Of a DNA stretch of 64,000 nt, positions 19,183 through 28,835 are shown piece after piece. Numbering within the stretch: position 1 is the stretch's first letter; every line of letters starts with the position of its first letter. This stretch comes from Rhizobium esperanzae. GTDB lineage: Bacteria; Pseudomonadota; Alphaproteobacteria; Rhizobiales; Rhizobiaceae. A program made the position numbers and the translations under genes. Below the pieces are notes generated by a model. That model ran no database searches. It worked only from the letters and a program-made list of their open reading frames with translations, and was not told where the DNA came from. The DNA is taken from positions 176,514 to 240,513 of the forward strand of contig NZ_JACIFY010000009.1 in NCBI RefSeq assembly GCF_014197615.1, read 5' to 3'.

Positions 19183-19644
19183 ATGTTTCTGCTTCTTGCA
19201 TTGCTGATCGGTGTCATCTCAGGCCTTCGCACCATGACGGCGCCGGCCGCCGTTGCCTGGGGCGCAGCGCTCGGCTGGTTCGACGTGTCGCAGACGCCGC
19301 TTGCCTTCCTGGGGTATCGGTGGACACCGTGGATCTTCACGCTTCTTGCCATCATCGAACTGATCGCCGACCAGCTGCCGTCGACGCCATCGCGCAAGGT
19401 GCCGATGCAGTTTGGCGCCCGCATCGTCTCGGGCGCGCTCTCAGGCGCCGCGATCGGTGCGGCCAGCAGCCTGCTCTTCGGCGGGCTGGTCGCCGGCGTG
19501 ATCGGCGCCGTCATCGGCACCTATGGTGGCGCCGCCGTTCGCGCCCGGCTTGCCGGCTCCTTCGGCAGGGATCTGCCGGCCGCTCTCATCGAGGATGCCG
19601 TCGCCGTCATCGGCGCGGCGCTGATCGTGGGGGCCGTGTCATGA
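19183..19644 (+). CDS. DUF4126-type membrane protein
   Basis: A 153-residue hydrophobic protein with about four membrane segments and an N-terminal L-I-G-V-I-S-G-L-R-T-M-T-A-P typical of DUF4126 proteins. GAGGGGG before the ATG at 19183 sets the start; a longer frame from 19150 lacks such a site. Its stop overlaps the next gene's start as ATGA. Function is unknown. Confidence 0.75.
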   Translation: MFLLLALLIGVISGLRTMTAPAAVAWGAALGWFDVSQTPLAFLGYRWTPWIFTLLAIIELIADQLPSTPSRKVPMQFGARIVSGALSGAAIGAASSLLFGGLVAGVIGAVIGTYGGAAVRARLAGSFGRDLPAALIEDAVAVIGAALIVGAVS

Positions 19645-21002
19645 GGAGCTTCGACGCCATCGTCATCGGCGCCGGCCAGGCCGGCCCGTCGCTTGCCGCC
19701 CGCATGGTCGACAAGGGCATGAAAGTGGCGCTGATCGAGCGCAAGTTCCTTGGCGGCACCTGCGTCAATGCCGGCTGCATGCCGACGAAGACGCTGGTCG
19801 CCAGCGCCCGCGCCGCCCATGTCGCGAGAAACGGTGCTGCCTACGGCGTCAATATCCCCGGTGAGATCGCCGTCGACATGAAGGTGGTGAGAGCCCGGGC
19901 CGAAACGGTGACGATGAATGCCCGCAACGGCCTGATCGGCTGGCTCGACAGCATGGACGGCATGAGCGTGATCTACGGCCATGCCCGTTTCGAGAGCCCG
20001 AAGACCGTCAGCGTCAACGGCGAGACGCTGAGCGCACCGCGCATCTTCCTCAATGTCGGCGCCCGACCGGTCATTCCCGAGCTGCCCGGTATCGATGACA
20101 TCGACTACCTCACCAGCACCTCGATCATCCATCTCGATACGCTGCCGCGGCATCTGGCGGTGATCGGCGGCAGCTATATCGGGCTGGAATTTGCGCAGAT
20201 GTATCGCCGCTTCGGCGCCGAAGTCAGCGTCATCGAGCACGGGCCGAAGCTCGCATCGCGCGAGGACGAAGATATATCGGACGCGATCGCCGACATCCTG
20301 CGCGCCGAAGGCATCGACGTCCACACCGATGCGGGCAACATCGCCTTCGCGAGAAACGGCGGCGGGACGACCGTCACCGCCGGCTCCGCGAAGATCGATG
20401 CGAGCCATGTGCTGATCGCCACCGGCCGCAAGCCGAATACCGACGATCTCGGCCTCGATGCTGCCGGCGTCGCCACGGATCAACGCGGCTTCATCACCGT
20501 CGACGACCGGCTCGCCACCAATGTCGAGGGCATCTTCGCGCTCGGCGACTGCAACGGCCACGGCGCCTTCACCCATACCTCCTACAATGATTTCGAGATC
20601 GCCGCCGCCAACCTCATCGACGGCGACGACCGCAAACTCTCGAGCCGCATCCCGGCCTATGCGCTCTATATCGATCCGCCGCTCGGCCGCGTTGGCATGA
20701 CGGAGAAGCAGGCGCGCGCCTCCGGCCGCAAGATCATGGTCTCGACCCGGCCGATGAACCGCGTCGGCCGGGCCAACGAGCGCGGCGAGACCCAGGGCTT
20801 CATGAAGGTGATTGCCGATGCCGAGACCCAGAAAATCCTGGGCGCGGCGATCCTCGGCATCGAGGGCGACGAGGTGATCCATGGCCTCATCGACGCGATG
20901 AATGCCGGCACGACCTATCCCGCCTTGCAATGGTCCGTGCCGATCCACCCGACGGTGTCGGAACTGATCCCGACGCTGCTCGGCGATTTGAAACCGGTTT
21001 AA
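19641..21002 (+). CDS. FAD-dependent pyridine nucleotide-disulfide oxidoreductase (mercuric-reductase-like)
   Basis: A 453-residue class I flavin disulfide reductase. The FAD motif is G-A-G-Q-A-G-P-S near residue 10, and the redox-active pair is G-G-T-C-V-N-A-G-C-M-P-T-K-T. The NADPH motif is I-G-G-S-Y-I-G-L-E-F, and the C-terminal interface histidine lies in V-P-I-H-P-T-V-S-E. It lacks the N-terminal heavy-metal domain and the C-terminal vicinal cysteines of true MerA, so mercury reduction is unlikely. ATGA overlap couples it to the DUF4126 gene. Confidence 0.85.
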   Translation: MRSFDAIVIGAGQAGPSLAARMVDKGMKVALIERKFLGGTCVNAGCMPTKTLVASARAAHVARNGAAYGVNIPGEIAVDMKVVRARAETVTMNARNGLIGWLDSMDGMSVIYGHARFESPKTVSVNGETLSAPRIFLNVGARPVIPELPGIDDIDYLTSTSIIHLDTLPRHLAVIGGSYIGLEFAQMYRRFGAEVSVIEHGPKLASREDEDISDAIADILRAEGIDVHTDAGNIAFARNGGGTTVTAGSAKIDASHVLIATGRKPNTDDLGLDAAGVATDQRGFITVDDRLATNVEGIFALGDCNGHGAFTHTSYNDFEIAAANLIDGDDRKLSSRIPAYALYIDPPLGRVGMTEKQARASGRKIMVSTRPMNRVGRANERGETQGFMKVIADAETQKILGAAILGIEGDEVIHGLIDAMNAGTTYPALQWSVPIHPTVSELIPTLLGDLKPV

Positions 21003-21043
21003 GTGCGAATGGACGCTTCGAGAGTCGAGGCCGGAGACTGCTG

Positions 21044-21613
21044 GTGTCTATCGAACTGCTGATCGAGAATTACGGCCTGTTGGCGATCTTTCTGGGTGCG
21101 GCCTTCGAAGGCGAAACCGCCGCCTTCCTCGGCGGCGTGGTTGCCCATCGCGAACTGCTGACCTATTGGTCGGCCGCGCTCGCAGCGACCGCCGGCTCCT
21201 TTGCCGGCGATCAGATGTGGTTCTTCGCCGGTCGTTATGCCGCTCAATGGGGCTTCGTCCGCCGGCTGATGGGAAAGCCGGCGCTGGCACGCGTCACCCA
21301 CCTTCTGGAAAACTATCCCACAGGCTTCATCCTGGCGTTTCGTTTTCTGGTGGGGCTACGGACGATCAGCCCCGTCGTCATCGGAACGACGCGCATACCG
21401 ACCGGAAAATTCGTCGTCCTGAACGCCGTTGCCGCGCTGGTATGGGGGCAATTGTTCACGGCGCTTGGTTATCTCTTCGGGCACGGCATCCAGCAGACCC
21501 TGGGCCACCTTCCCCTTCACCGCCATCTGCTGATCGCGGTCGGAGCCGCGGCGGTCGTCGCAGCCGCAGCCCTTGTCTTTCGCAAGATGAGACCGAATGC
21601 CCGACCCTTATAG
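21044..21613 (+). CDS. DedA-family membrane protein
   Basis: A 189-residue membrane protein of the DedA/VTT family. It has the conserved F-E-G-E-T-A-A-F-L-G-G (charged residues in an N-terminal re-entrant helix), G-D-Q-M-W-F-F-A-G-R-Y, and F-R-F-L-V-G-L-R-T motifs. The GTG at 21044 is taken as the start because GGAG at 21033-21036 is well spaced. The family includes undecaprenyl-phosphate and phospholipid flippases, but the substrate here is unknown. It lies 41 bp after the reductase gene. Confidence 0.85.
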   Translation: MSIELLIENYGLLAIFLGAAFEGETAAFLGGVVAHRELLTYWSAALAATAGSFAGDQMWFFAGRYAAQWGFVRRLMGKPALARVTHLLENYPTGFILAFRFLVGLRTISPVVIGTTRIPTGKFVVLNAVAALVWGQLFTALGYLFGHGIQQTLGHLPLHRHLLIAVGAAAVVAAAALVFRKMRPNARPL

Positions 21614-21624
21614 AGCCGAGCTTC

Positions 21625-22668
21625 CTACTCCATGACGATCTGCAGCTTGACGTCGCTCGGCCGTGCCTCGACGGCGCGGTCGAACGCCTTGATCGAATCT
21701 TCGAATTTGAAGGTCTCGGATATCAGCGGCTTCAGGTCGACACGACCCGACGCCAACAGCGCGATCGAGCGCTCATACTGATGCGCGTAGCGGAACACCG
21801 TCTCGATGCGGATCTCCCTGGTGGACGCCGTCGAGACATCGAAGCCGACCGGATTGACCGGCAGGCCGACGGCGACGACGACGCCGCCCGGGCGCGGCAG
21901 CGCCATGATCGTTTCCCAGGCCTTCGGCGAACCGGAGCATTCGAAGACGACGTCGGCGCCCCAGCCGTCGGTCAGCCGGCCCACTTCGTCGATCAGGTTC
22001 TTCTCGCGGATATTGACCGGAATGACGCCCTGATATTGCGCTGATATATCGAGCTTCGGCTGGGCGAGATCGGCAACGATCGCGCGGGCGCAGCCGCCGG
22101 CCAGGGCGGCGATCGCCACCATCGTGCCGATCGGCCCGGCGCCGAGGACGACGGCGGTATCGCCGGGCGCTATCTTCGCCTTGCTCGCCGCCTGCATGCC
22201 GACGGCGAAAGGTTCGACCATGGCGCCTTCGGCGAAGCTGACATTGTCGGGCAGCTTGAAGGTATAATTGGCGGGATGCACCACCTCCGGCGTCAGCACG
22301 CCATGGATCGGCGGCGTCGCCCAGAAAGTCACGGCCGGGTCGATATTGTAGAGGCCGAGCCGGCTTGCCTTGGAATTCGGATCGGGAATGCCGGGCTCCA
22401 TGCAGACGCGGTCGCCGACCTTCAGATGGGTGACGCCGGCCCCGACCTCGACCACCGTGCCCGCCGCCTCATGGCCGAGCACCATCGGCGCGTTGACGAT
22501 GAAGGGACCGATCTTGCCGTGCGTGTAATAATGCACGTCCGACCCACAGACACCGACGGTATGAATCTTGATCTTCACCTCGCCGGGACCGGTTTCCAGC
22601 GGCAGATCGATATCGCGAAGCGCAAGTTCATGCTGGCGTTCCAGCACCAGCGCACGGACTGTGGTCAT
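21625..22668 (-). CDS. Xylitol/sorbitol-type zinc alcohol dehydrogenase
   Basis: A 347-residue medium-chain dehydrogenase. Catalytic zinc ligands C41 and H66/E67 lie in [10 protein letters not shown] and G-H-E-A-A-G, and the NAD motif is G-A-G-P-I-G. The segment normally carrying four structural-zinc cysteines is replaced by [11 protein letters not shown], as in bacterial D-xylulose reductases (xylitol dehydrogenases). It oxidises a polyol to a ketose with NAD. It converges on the dedA-like gene and stands alone. Confidence 0.85.
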   Translation of the reverse strand: MTTVRALVLERQHELALRDIDLPLETGPGEVKIKIHTVGVCGSDVHYYTHGKIGPFIVNAPMVLGHEAAGTVVEVGAGVTHLKVGDRVCMEPGIPDPNSKASRLGLYNIDPAVTFWATPPIHGVLTPEVVHPANYTFKLPDNVSFAEGAMVEPFAVGMQAASKAKIAPGDTAVVLGAGPIGTMVAIAALAGGCARAIVADLAQPKLDISAQYQGVIPVNIREKNLIDEVGRLTDGWGADVVFECSGSPKAWETIMALPRPGGVVVAVGLPVNPVGFDVSTASTREIRIETVFRYAHQYERSIALLASGRVDLKPLISETFKFEDSIKAFDRAVEARPSDVKLQIVME

Positions 22669-22902
22669 GACCGGTTTCCTCCCTATGGCGCCTGCGATTC
22701 ATCGAGCGCCGCTGACGCGACTATAAGACGGCTAGCGGCGGCAATTCAATCGCACTTACTAAGCTTTTGCTCAACATATGATGAAATGCCCACCTTCTAT
22801 AGCCCGAAAGATTTCCATTCCTAGACCTCCGTATGATTCCAGCCGAGGTCGTCGGAGAGTACATTCTTAATACGACTTCCCTGGCAGTGAGGACAGACAG
22901 AG

Positions 22903-23085
22903 ATGACGGACGATCATGACGATGTCGGCAGAAATCGGTCTTACGGTCAGACGATTGCAAGATCATTGCGCGAATTCTGGCACCGGCTGGTGAAGCCGAT
23001 CGCCGTGCTCCCGAAAGAGCCTCAGCCGAGGCCGGTACCCGTAACGATAAAGACAAGGGATCGAAATCGCCCCCGCCAGCGTTAG
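22903..23085 (+). CDS. Hypothetical 60-residue basic protein
   Basis: A short frame with an acidic start (M-T-D-D-H-D-D-V), an amphipathic stretch S-L-R-E-F-W-H-R-L-V-K and a Pro/Arg-rich end. GAGGACAG lies about 10 nt upstream. It ends exactly where an intergenic palindrome begins. I do not recognise the family. Confidence 0.35.
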   Translation: MTDDHDDVGRNRSYGQTIARSLREFWHRLVKPIAVLPKEPQPRPVPVTIKTRDRNRPRQR

Positions 23086-23188
23086 TAGAGCGGTTCAGGT
23101 TTTCACGGAAGCGCTGAACCGCTCTAACTTTTTGTTTTTGCGCAATTCCGGACGGAAAACCGCTTCGCACTTTTCCTGGAATTGCTCT
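23086..23188. repeat. Rhizobial intergenic palindromic repeat
   Basis: TAGAGCGGTTCAG (23086-23098) pairs with CTGAACCGCTCTA (23114-23126), and GCAATTCC (23142-23149) pairs with GGAATTGC (23178-23185), with T-runs between. I recognise this composite as a common Rhizobium intergenic repeat. It may also end transcription of the small upstream gene. Confidence 0.75.
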
Positions 23189-23264
23189 GGATGCGCCGGC
23201 ATGGCGCTCCGGAAGCATGACGGCACCGGGCACCATGCGGATCGGCAAGATAAGGAAGGCCATC

Positions 23265-23624
23265 ATGAAGTCGATCGTGTCGTTCTGTCTGTTCGCGTCG
23301 CTTCTCTTTACGGCACACGAGGCGTCTGCGGCCCTGGAACAGGCGTCGCTCCCGCCGCCGCAGGAAGAAAAGCTGGTGCCGGCCAATCTCGAACTCACCT
23401 TCCCCGGCCCTGTCGATCTTGCCCGCTCAACGGCCATCCTGCTGGATGCTGAGGGAACGGCGCTTCCCACAGGCCAGCCATTTCTCTCCGGCCCCGAAGG
23501 ATCGATCTTCAAGATTCCGCTCGATCCCTCCATGGCGCCCGGACTCTATACCCTCGACTGGCGCGTGCTTTCGATGGACGGCCGCAGCGCCGAAGGCCAG
23601 TACAAGTTCCGGGTCGATCCTTAG
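23265..23624 (+). CDS. CopC-like periplasmic protein lacking the usual copper ligands
   Basis: A 119-residue secreted protein with a signal peptide of about 22 residues (cleavage near A-S-A) and a CopC/YobA-like beta-sandwich ending W-R-V-L-S-M-D-G-R-S-A-E-G-Q-Y-K-F-R-V. True CopC proteins start with a mature His and have D-G-H near the end; here the mature start is A-L-E and the motif is D-G-R. AAGGAAGG before ATG 23265 supports the start. No copD is nearby. A structural or altered-metal role is possible. Confidence 0.7.
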   Translation: MKSIVSFCLFASLLFTAHEASAALEQASLPPPQEEKLVPANLELTFPGPVDLARSTAILLDAEGTALPTGQPFLSGPEGSIFKIPLDPSMAPGLYTLDWRVLSMDGRSAEGQYKFRVDP

Positions 23625-23649
23625 CCTTGGCGCTTTGCCGGCATAAAAG

Positions 23650-23676
23650 CATTTATAAGATTTTTATATTGATGCC
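23650..23676 (+). promoter_or_regulatory. Possible KdpE-binding/promoter region for kdp
   Basis: A T-rich block with ATTTATAAG (23651-23659) and TTTTTATAT (23661-23669) lies about 160 bp upstream of the first kdp gene. It resembles the T-rich KdpE site before E. coli kdpFABC. Resemblance by eye only. Confidence 0.3.
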
Positions 23677-23833
23677 GTTCCGGCCGTCTCGAACCTTTAT
23701 GCGCTTCGGCTCCATATTCATGTCCGAGAGATCGAAAAGATCATCTCCACGCCAGAAAGCATGAAAGGCGGCCACCAAGGCGGCACGCCCTTTATCTTGT
23801 CTGACTCCAAGAAAAACAACAGGAGTCACGATC

Positions 23834-23917
23834 ATGATGGATATCATTCTACTCGCCACGGCGATCATATTCTTCGCCCTGTGCTTTGCCTACACCAGAG
23901 CCTGCGACAGGCTTTGA
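23834..23917 (+). CDS. 27-residue membrane protein upstream of kdpF
   Basis: A very short frame (M-M-D-I-I-L-L-A-T-A-I-I-F-F-A-L-C-F-A-Y-...-C-D-R-L) made of one membrane helix with a charged C-terminus. An AGGAG site at 23821 is somewhat far from the first ATG; ATG 23837 is a second choice. Small proteins ending in C-[DE]-R-L are common just before kdpF in proteobacteria and are sometimes labelled as Kdp-associated. It stops 14 bp before kdpF. A role in the Kdp complex is inferred from position. Confidence 0.65.
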   Translation: MMDIILLATAIIFFALCFAYTRACDRL

Positions 23918-23931
23918 CGGGAGACCCGACG

Positions 23932-24021
23932 ATGACCCTCGACTATGTCCTGAGCGGTGCCGTGACCGTGTTTCTCACCGTCTATCTCACCTACGCTCTC
24001 CTTCGCCCAGAACGCTTTTGA
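23932..24021 (+). CDS. kdpF: K+-transporting ATPase subunit KdpF
   Basis: A 29-residue single-helix protein with the typical KdpF pattern: L-D-Y-V-L-S-G-A-V followed by a hydrophobic core and the end L-L-R-P-E-R-F. It stabilises the KdpABC complex in the inner membrane. GGGAGA precedes the ATG. It lies between the small leader gene and kdpA. Confidence 0.9.
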   Translation: MTLDYVLSGAVTVFLTVYLTYALLRPERF

Positions 24022-24040
24022 AGAGACCCGGCGCTTCTGA

Positions 24041-24058
24041 GGCCGCGCATGCGCGGCC
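24041..24058. repeat. 18-bp perfect palindrome between kdpF and kdpA
   Basis: GGCCGCGCATGCGCGGCC is a perfect palindrome in the 69-bp kdpF-kdpA gap. It could form an mRNA hairpin that tunes expression; there is no U-run. Confidence 0.6.
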
Positions 24059-24090
24059 GGGAAGCGGCCGGCTATTGAAAGTCTACCCCC

Positions 24091-25794
24091 ATGACCCTCA
24101 ACGGATGGCTTCAGATCCTGCTCTATTGCGGGATCGTCCTCGCGCTCGTCAAACCGCTCGGCGGCTACATGACGCGTGTCTATAACGGCGAGCGCACACT
24201 GCTGTCGCCGGTCCTCGTTCCGATCGAACGGGGACTTTACCGCATGGCCGGTACCAGCGAAGGCGAGGAGCAGCATTGGACCTCCTATGCTTTCGCCATG
24301 CTGATGTTCAACCTGCTCGGCGTCATCGTGCTCTACGCGCTGATGCGCCTGCAAGGCATTCTGCCCTACAATCCGGCCGGCATGGCTGCCGTCCCGCCGG
24401 AGCTTTCCTTCAACACCGCCGTCAGTTTTCCGACAAATACCAACTGGCAGAACTACGGCGGCGAAAGCACGATGTCGTATCTCACCCAGATGGCCGGCTT
24501 CACCGTGCAGAATTTCCTCTCCGCCGCCACCGGCATGGCCATCGCGGTTGCCTTCATCCGTGCCTTCGCACGGGCGTCCGGCAAGGCGATCGGCAATTTC
24601 TGGGTCGATATGATCCGCGGCACGCTCTACATCCTGCTGCCGATCTGCATCGTGCTGACGCTCGTCTTCGTCTATCTCGGCGTACCGCAGACGCTCGGAC
24701 CCTATGTCGATGCCACGACGCTGGAAGGCGCCAAGCAGACAATAGCGGTCGGACCCGTCGCCTCGCAGCTTGCCATCAAGATGCTCGGCACCAATGGCGG
24801 CGGCTTCTTCAACGCCAATTCCGCCCATCCCTTCGAAAACCCCGATGCGATCTCCAACCTCCTCCAGATGGTTTCGATCTTCGCGATCGGTGCGGCTTTG
24901 ACCAACGTTTTCGGCCGCATGGTCGGCAACCAGCGCCAGGGCTGGGCGATCCTTGCCACCATGGGCATTCTCTTCATCGTCGGTGTCGGCATCACCTATT
25001 GGGCAGAAGCTGCCGGCAACCCGCTGATGCATGCCTTCGGCCTTGGCGGCGGTAACATGGAAGGCAAGGAAGTCCGCTTCGGCGTCGCCTTGTCGTCGCT
25101 GTTTGCGGTCATCACCACGGCCGCCTCCTGCGGCGCGGTCAATGCCATGCATGGCAGCTTCACCGCGCTCGGCGGTCTCATTCCGCTAATCAACATGCAG
25201 CTCGGCGAAATCATCGTCGGCGGTGTCGGCGCCGGTTTCTACGGCATCCTGCTGTTCATCATCGTCGCCGTCTTCGTCGCCGGCCTGATGGTCGGCCGCA
25301 CGCCGGAATATCTCGGCAAGAAGATCGAGGCCAAGGAAATGAAGATGGCCGTTCTCGCCATCCTCTGCCTGCCGCTCGCCATGCTGGTCTTTACCGCAAT
25401 CGCAAGCGTGCTTCCGAGCGCCGTCGCTTCGGTCGGCACTTCAGGCCCGCACGGCTTCTCCGAAATCCTCTATGCCTATACCTCGGCTGCGGCCAACAAC
25501 GGCTCGGCTTTCGGCGGCCTGACCGGCAATACGCCCTGGTACAACGTGACACTCGGCATCGGCATGCTGATGGGCCGCTTCCTGGTGATCATCCCGGCCC
25601 TTGCCATCGCCGGCTCGCTGATCGCCAAGAAATCGGTTCCGGCCTCGGCCGGCACCTTCCCGACCGACGGCCCGCTCTTTGTCGGCCTGCTCATCGGCAC
25701 GATCCTGATCGTCGGCGGCCTGACCTTCTTCCCGGCGCTGGCCCTCGGCCCGATCGTCGAGCATCTGGTCATGATCGCCGGCCAGACCTTCTGA
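24091..25794 (+). CDS. kdpA: K+-transporting ATPase potassium-binding subunit KdpA
   Basis: A 567-residue polytopic membrane protein homologous to the SKT/Trk potassium channels. Selectivity-filter-like loops occur as [27 protein letters not shown], and [11 protein letters not shown]. It takes up K+ and passes it to KdpB. Length matches the family. Confidence 0.96.
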   Translation: MTLNGWLQILLYCGIVLALVKPLGGYMTRVYNGERTLLSPVLVPIERGLYRMAGTSEGEEQHWTSYAFAMLMFNLLGVIVLYALMRLQGILPYNPAGMAAVPPELSFNTAVSFPTNTNWQNYGGESTMSYLTQMAGFTVQNFLSAATGMAIAVAFIRAFARASGKAIGNFWVDMIRGTLYILLPICIVLTLVFVYLGVPQTLGPYVDATTLEGAKQTIAVGPVASQLAIKMLGTNGGGFFNANSAHPFENPDAISNLLQMVSIFAIGAALTNVFGRMVGNQRQGWAILATMGILFIVGVGITYWAEAAGNPLMHAFGLGGGNMEGKEVRFGVALSSLFAVITTAASCGAVNAMHGSFTALGGLIPLINMQLGEIIVGGVGAGFYGILLFIIVAVFVAGLMVGRTPEYLGKKIEAKEMKMAVLAILCLPLAMLVFTAIASVLPSAVASVGTSGPHGFSEILYAYTSAAANNGSAFGGLTGNTPWYNVTLGIGMLMGRFLVIIPALAIAGSLIAKKSVPASAGTFPTDGPLFVGLLIGTILIVGGLTFFPALALGPIVEHLVMIAGQTF

Positions 25795-25859
25795 GGTGAT
25801 GTCGTGACGCTCCGTCATCGGTTTCCATCACCATCCTCGTTTCAAAGCTGGAGTCTCTT

Positions 25860-27920
25860 ATGAGCCAGGCAAAATCCGCGAGCATCCTGGATTCTCGCAT
25901 CCTCATTCCGGCGATCGGTGCCGCCTTCAAGAAGCTCGACCCGCGCGCCCTTGCCAGAAACCCGGTCATGTTCGTCGTGGCCACGGTCTCGGTGCTGACC
26001 ACCGTGCTTTTCCTGCGCGACCTCGCGGTGGGCAACGGCAATCTCGGCTTCTCCTTCCAGATCAATCTCTGGCTCTGGTTCACCGTGCTCTTTGCCAATT
26101 TCGCCGAAGCCGTCGCTGAAGGCCGTGGCAAGGCGCAGGCGGATTCGCTGCGCAAGGCGCGCACCGAAACCCAGGCCAAGCTATTGACCGCCAACAATGG
26201 TCACGACTACCGCATGGTGCCGGGCACCAGCCTCAAGGTCGGCGATATCGTGCTCGTCGAGGCCGGCGACATCATCCCCTCGGACGGCGAAGTCATCGAA
26301 GGGGTCGCCTCCGTCAACGAGGCCGCCATCACAGGCGAATCCGCCCCTGTTATCCGTGAATCCGGCGGCGACCGTTCGGCGGTCACCGGCGGCACGCAGG
26401 TGCTCTCCGACTGGATCCGCGTGCGGATCACCGCGGCCGCCGGCTCCACCTTCCTCGACCGGATGATCTCGCTCGTCGAAGGTGCCGAACGCCAGAAGAC
26501 GCCGAACGAAATCGCGCTCAACATCCTGCTTGCCGGCATGACGCTGATCTTCGTGCTGGCGACGGCGACGATCCCGAGCTTTGCCGTCTATGCCGGCGGC
26601 TCGATCCCGATCATCGTGCTCGTCGCCCTCTTCGTCACGCTGATCCCGACGACGATCGGTGCGCTCCTGTCGGCGATCGGCATTGCCGGCATGGACCGCC
26701 TCGTCCGCTTCAACGTGCTCGCCATGTCCGGCCGCGCCGTCGAAGCTGCCGGCGACGTCGACACGCTGCTGCTCGACAAGACGGGCACGATCACCCTCGG
26801 CAACCGCCAGGCGACGAGTTTCCGGCCAGTTCGTGGTGTTTCCGAACAGGATCTCGCCGATGCCGCCCAGCTCGCCTCGCTGGCCGACGAAACGCCGGAA
26901 GGCCGCTCCATCGTCGTGCTCGCCAAGGAAAAATATGCGATCCGCGGCCGCGACATGGCGAGCCTCAGGGCGACGTTCGTCCCCTTCGCCGCCCAGACCC
27001 GCATGAGCGGCGTCGATCTCGAAGGCGCTTCGATCCGCAAGGGTGCGGTCGATGCGGTGCTCGCCTATGTCAACGGCGACGCCTCCTCGAAGAACGGCAG
27101 CGAGGTGGTGCGCGAGCTGCAGTCGATATCGGACGAGGTCGCCAAATCGGGCGGAACGCCGCTGGCCGTCGCCCGCGACGGCAGGCTGCTCGGCGTCATC
27201 CAGCTGAAGGATATCGTCAAGGGCGGCATCCGCGAGCGCTTCACCGAGCTGCGCCGCATGGGCATCCGCACGGTGATGATAACAGGCGACAACCCGCTGA
27301 CAGCAGCCGCCATCGCCGCCGAAGCCGGCGTCGACGACTTCCTCGCCCAGGCGACGCCGGAGATGAAGCTGGCGCTGATGCGCGAGGAACAGTCGAAGGG
27401 CAAGCTCGTCGCCATGTGCGGCGATGGCACCAACGACGCGCCCGCACTCGCCCAGGCCGATGTCGGCGTCGCCATGAACACCGGCACGGTCGCCGCCCGC
27501 GAGGCCGGCAACATGGTCGACCTCGATAGCGACCCGACGAAGCTGATCGAGATCGTCGAGATCGGCAAGCAGCTGCTGATGACGCGCGGCGCCCTGACCA
27601 CCTTTTCGATCGCCAACGACATCGCCAAATACTTCGCCATCATCCCGGCGATGTTCCTGACCTTCTACCCGCAACTCGGCGTGCTCAACGTCATGGGGCT
27701 GTCGACGCCGCAAAGCGCCATCCTCTCGGCGATCATCTTCAATGCGCTCATTATCATCGCGCTGATCCCGCTGTCGCTGAAGGGCGTGCGTTACCGGCCG
27801 ATCGGCGCCGGCGCGCTTCTGTCGCGCAACCTGCTGATCTACGGCCTCGGCGGCATCATCGTTCCCTTCATCGGCATCAAGGCGATCGACATGACCGTCG
27901 CCGCCCTCGGTCTTGCCTGA
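25860..27920 (+). CDS. kdpB: K+-transporting P-type ATPase subunit KdpB
   Basis: A 686-residue P-type ATPase. The phosphorylation motif D-K-T-G-T has its Asp at residue 306; the actuator motif T-G-E-S is at 158-161, with the serine that is inhibited by phosphorylation in E. coli KdpB; and the hinge motif is [11 protein letters not shown]. Together with KdpA, C and F it makes the high-affinity, ATP-driven K+ uptake pump used under potassium limitation. It lies 65 bp after kdpA. Confidence 0.96.
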   Translation: MSQAKSASILDSRILIPAIGAAFKKLDPRALARNPVMFVVATVSVLTTVLFLRDLAVGNGNLGFSFQINLWLWFTVLFANFAEAVAEGRGKAQADSLRKARTETQAKLLTANNGHDYRMVPGTSLKVGDIVLVEAGDIIPSDGEVIEGVASVNEAAITGESAPVIRESGGDRSAVTGGTQVLSDWIRVRITAAAGSTFLDRMISLVEGAERQKTPNEIALNILLAGMTLIFVLATATIPSFAVYAGGSIPIIVLVALFVTLIPTTIGALLSAIGIAGMDRLVRFNVLAMSGRAVEAAGDVDTLLLDKTGTITLGNRQATSFRPVRGVSEQDLADAAQLASLADETPEGRSIVVLAKEKYAIRGRDMASLRATFVPFAAQTRMSGVDLEGASIRKGAVDAVLAYVNGDASSKNGSEVVRELQSISDEVAKSGGTPLAVARDGRLLGVIQLKDIVKGGIRERFTELRRMGIRTVMITGDNPLTAAAIAAEAGVDDFLAQATPEMKLALMREEQSKGKLVAMCGDGTNDAPALAQADVGVAMNTGTVAAREAGNMVDLDSDPTKLIEIVEIGKQLLMTRGALTTFSIANDIAKYFAIIPAMFLTFYPQLGVLNVMGLSTPQSAILSAIIFNALIIIALIPLSLKGVRYRPIGAGALLSRNLLIYGLGGIIVPFIGIKAIDMTVAALGLA

Positions 27921-27941
27921 ACACGCAAGGAGTTGACAACA

Positions 27942-28511
27942 ATGTTGAAAGAATTTCGCCCGGCAATCGTCATGATCGTCGCCACCACCGCCATAACAGG
28001 CCTTCTCTATCCGCTTGCCATGACCGGTGCGGCCCAGGCCCTCTTCCCCACCCAGGCGAATGGCAGCCTGATCGAGAAGAATGGCCAGGTGATCGGCTCG
28101 ACGCTGATCGGCCAGGCCTTCACGACAGACAAATATTTCCACGGCCGGCCGTCAGCTGCCGGCGACGGCTACAATGCCGCCGCCTCCAGCGGCTCCAATC
28201 TCGGCCCGACCAGCCAGAAGCTGATCGACCGCGTCAAGGCCGACTATGAGGCCGCCAAGGCCACGAACCCGAATGCCGAAGTCCCCGCCGACCTCGTCAC
28301 CGCTTCCGGCAGCGGCCTCGATCCGCATATTTCGCCCGAAGCCGCCTACTTCCAGGTGGCCCGCGTCGCCAAGGCGCGAAACCTGGATGAGGCCAGGGTC
28401 AAGGCGCTGGTCGACGGCGCCGTCCAGGCCCGTGAGCTCGGCATCCTCGGCGAACCCACCGTCAATGTTCTGGCGTTGAACCAGAGCCTTGATGCTTCTA
28501 TGACTGAGTGA
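27942..28511 (+). CDS. kdpC: K+-transporting ATPase subunit KdpC
   Basis: A 189-residue protein with one N-terminal membrane helix and a periplasmic domain containing Y-F-H-G-R-P-S-A-A and [11 protein letters not shown], both KdpC signatures. ATG 27942 follows AAGGAG; an in-frame TTG at 27933 is less likely. It is a chaperone-like subunit that raises the pump's ATP affinity. Confidence 0.95.
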   Translation: MLKEFRPAIVMIVATTAITGLLYPLAMTGAAQALFPTQANGSLIEKNGQVIGSTLIGQAFTTDKYFHGRPSAAGDGYNAAASSGSNLGPTSQKLIDRVKADYEAAKATNPNAEVPADLVTASGSGLDPHISPEAAYFQVARVAKARNLDEARVKALVDGAVQARELGILGEPTVNVLALNQSLDASMTE

Positions 28512-28606
28512 AGGTTGCGGGAAGTGTGAGTGGCGGCCCGATGAAGCATCCGAGACGTAGCCTTCTTTATAGAGCCAGGCGAGTTTGGCGAGAAAGCCAA
28601 TCCACT

Positions 28607-28698
28607 CTCCGTCATCCTCGGCCTTGAGCCGAGGATCCATGCCGCGGCTGCTGGTGGATGCCGTGTGGATGCTTGGCTCAAGGCCGAGCATGACGGAG
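28607..28698. repeat. Inverted-repeat intergenic element between kdpC and kdpD
   Basis: A 24-nt arm starting CTCCGTCATCCTCGGCC (28607-28630) is matched in inverted orientation at 28675-28698 with one mismatch. I recognise this as a common rhizobial interspersed repeat. The kdpC-kdpD gap is 324 bp, and I see nothing else in it. The element may separate expression of the pump from that of the sensor. Confidence 0.75.
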
Positions 28699-28835
28699 GG
28701 CGGGGCGGGAATAAGGAGCTATTCGCGGCGTAGAGAATGCCTTCCGCCAGCTAAACCGAGTGATGTCGGTCTGGCGGCTGAACTGACGTAACGAGAGATC
28801 GCCATCGCAGCCCGTCTGCAGAAAGACCGAACCGC

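Noticed and set aside
19641..21002. Mercuric reductase as the function of the flavin disulfide reductase
   Set aside because: It lacks the N-terminal metal-binding domain and C-terminal Cys pair of MerA, and no other mer gene is nearby.
26181..28142. A 653-residue minus-strand open frame
   Set aside because: Mirror of kdpB and kdpC, which carry intact motifs.
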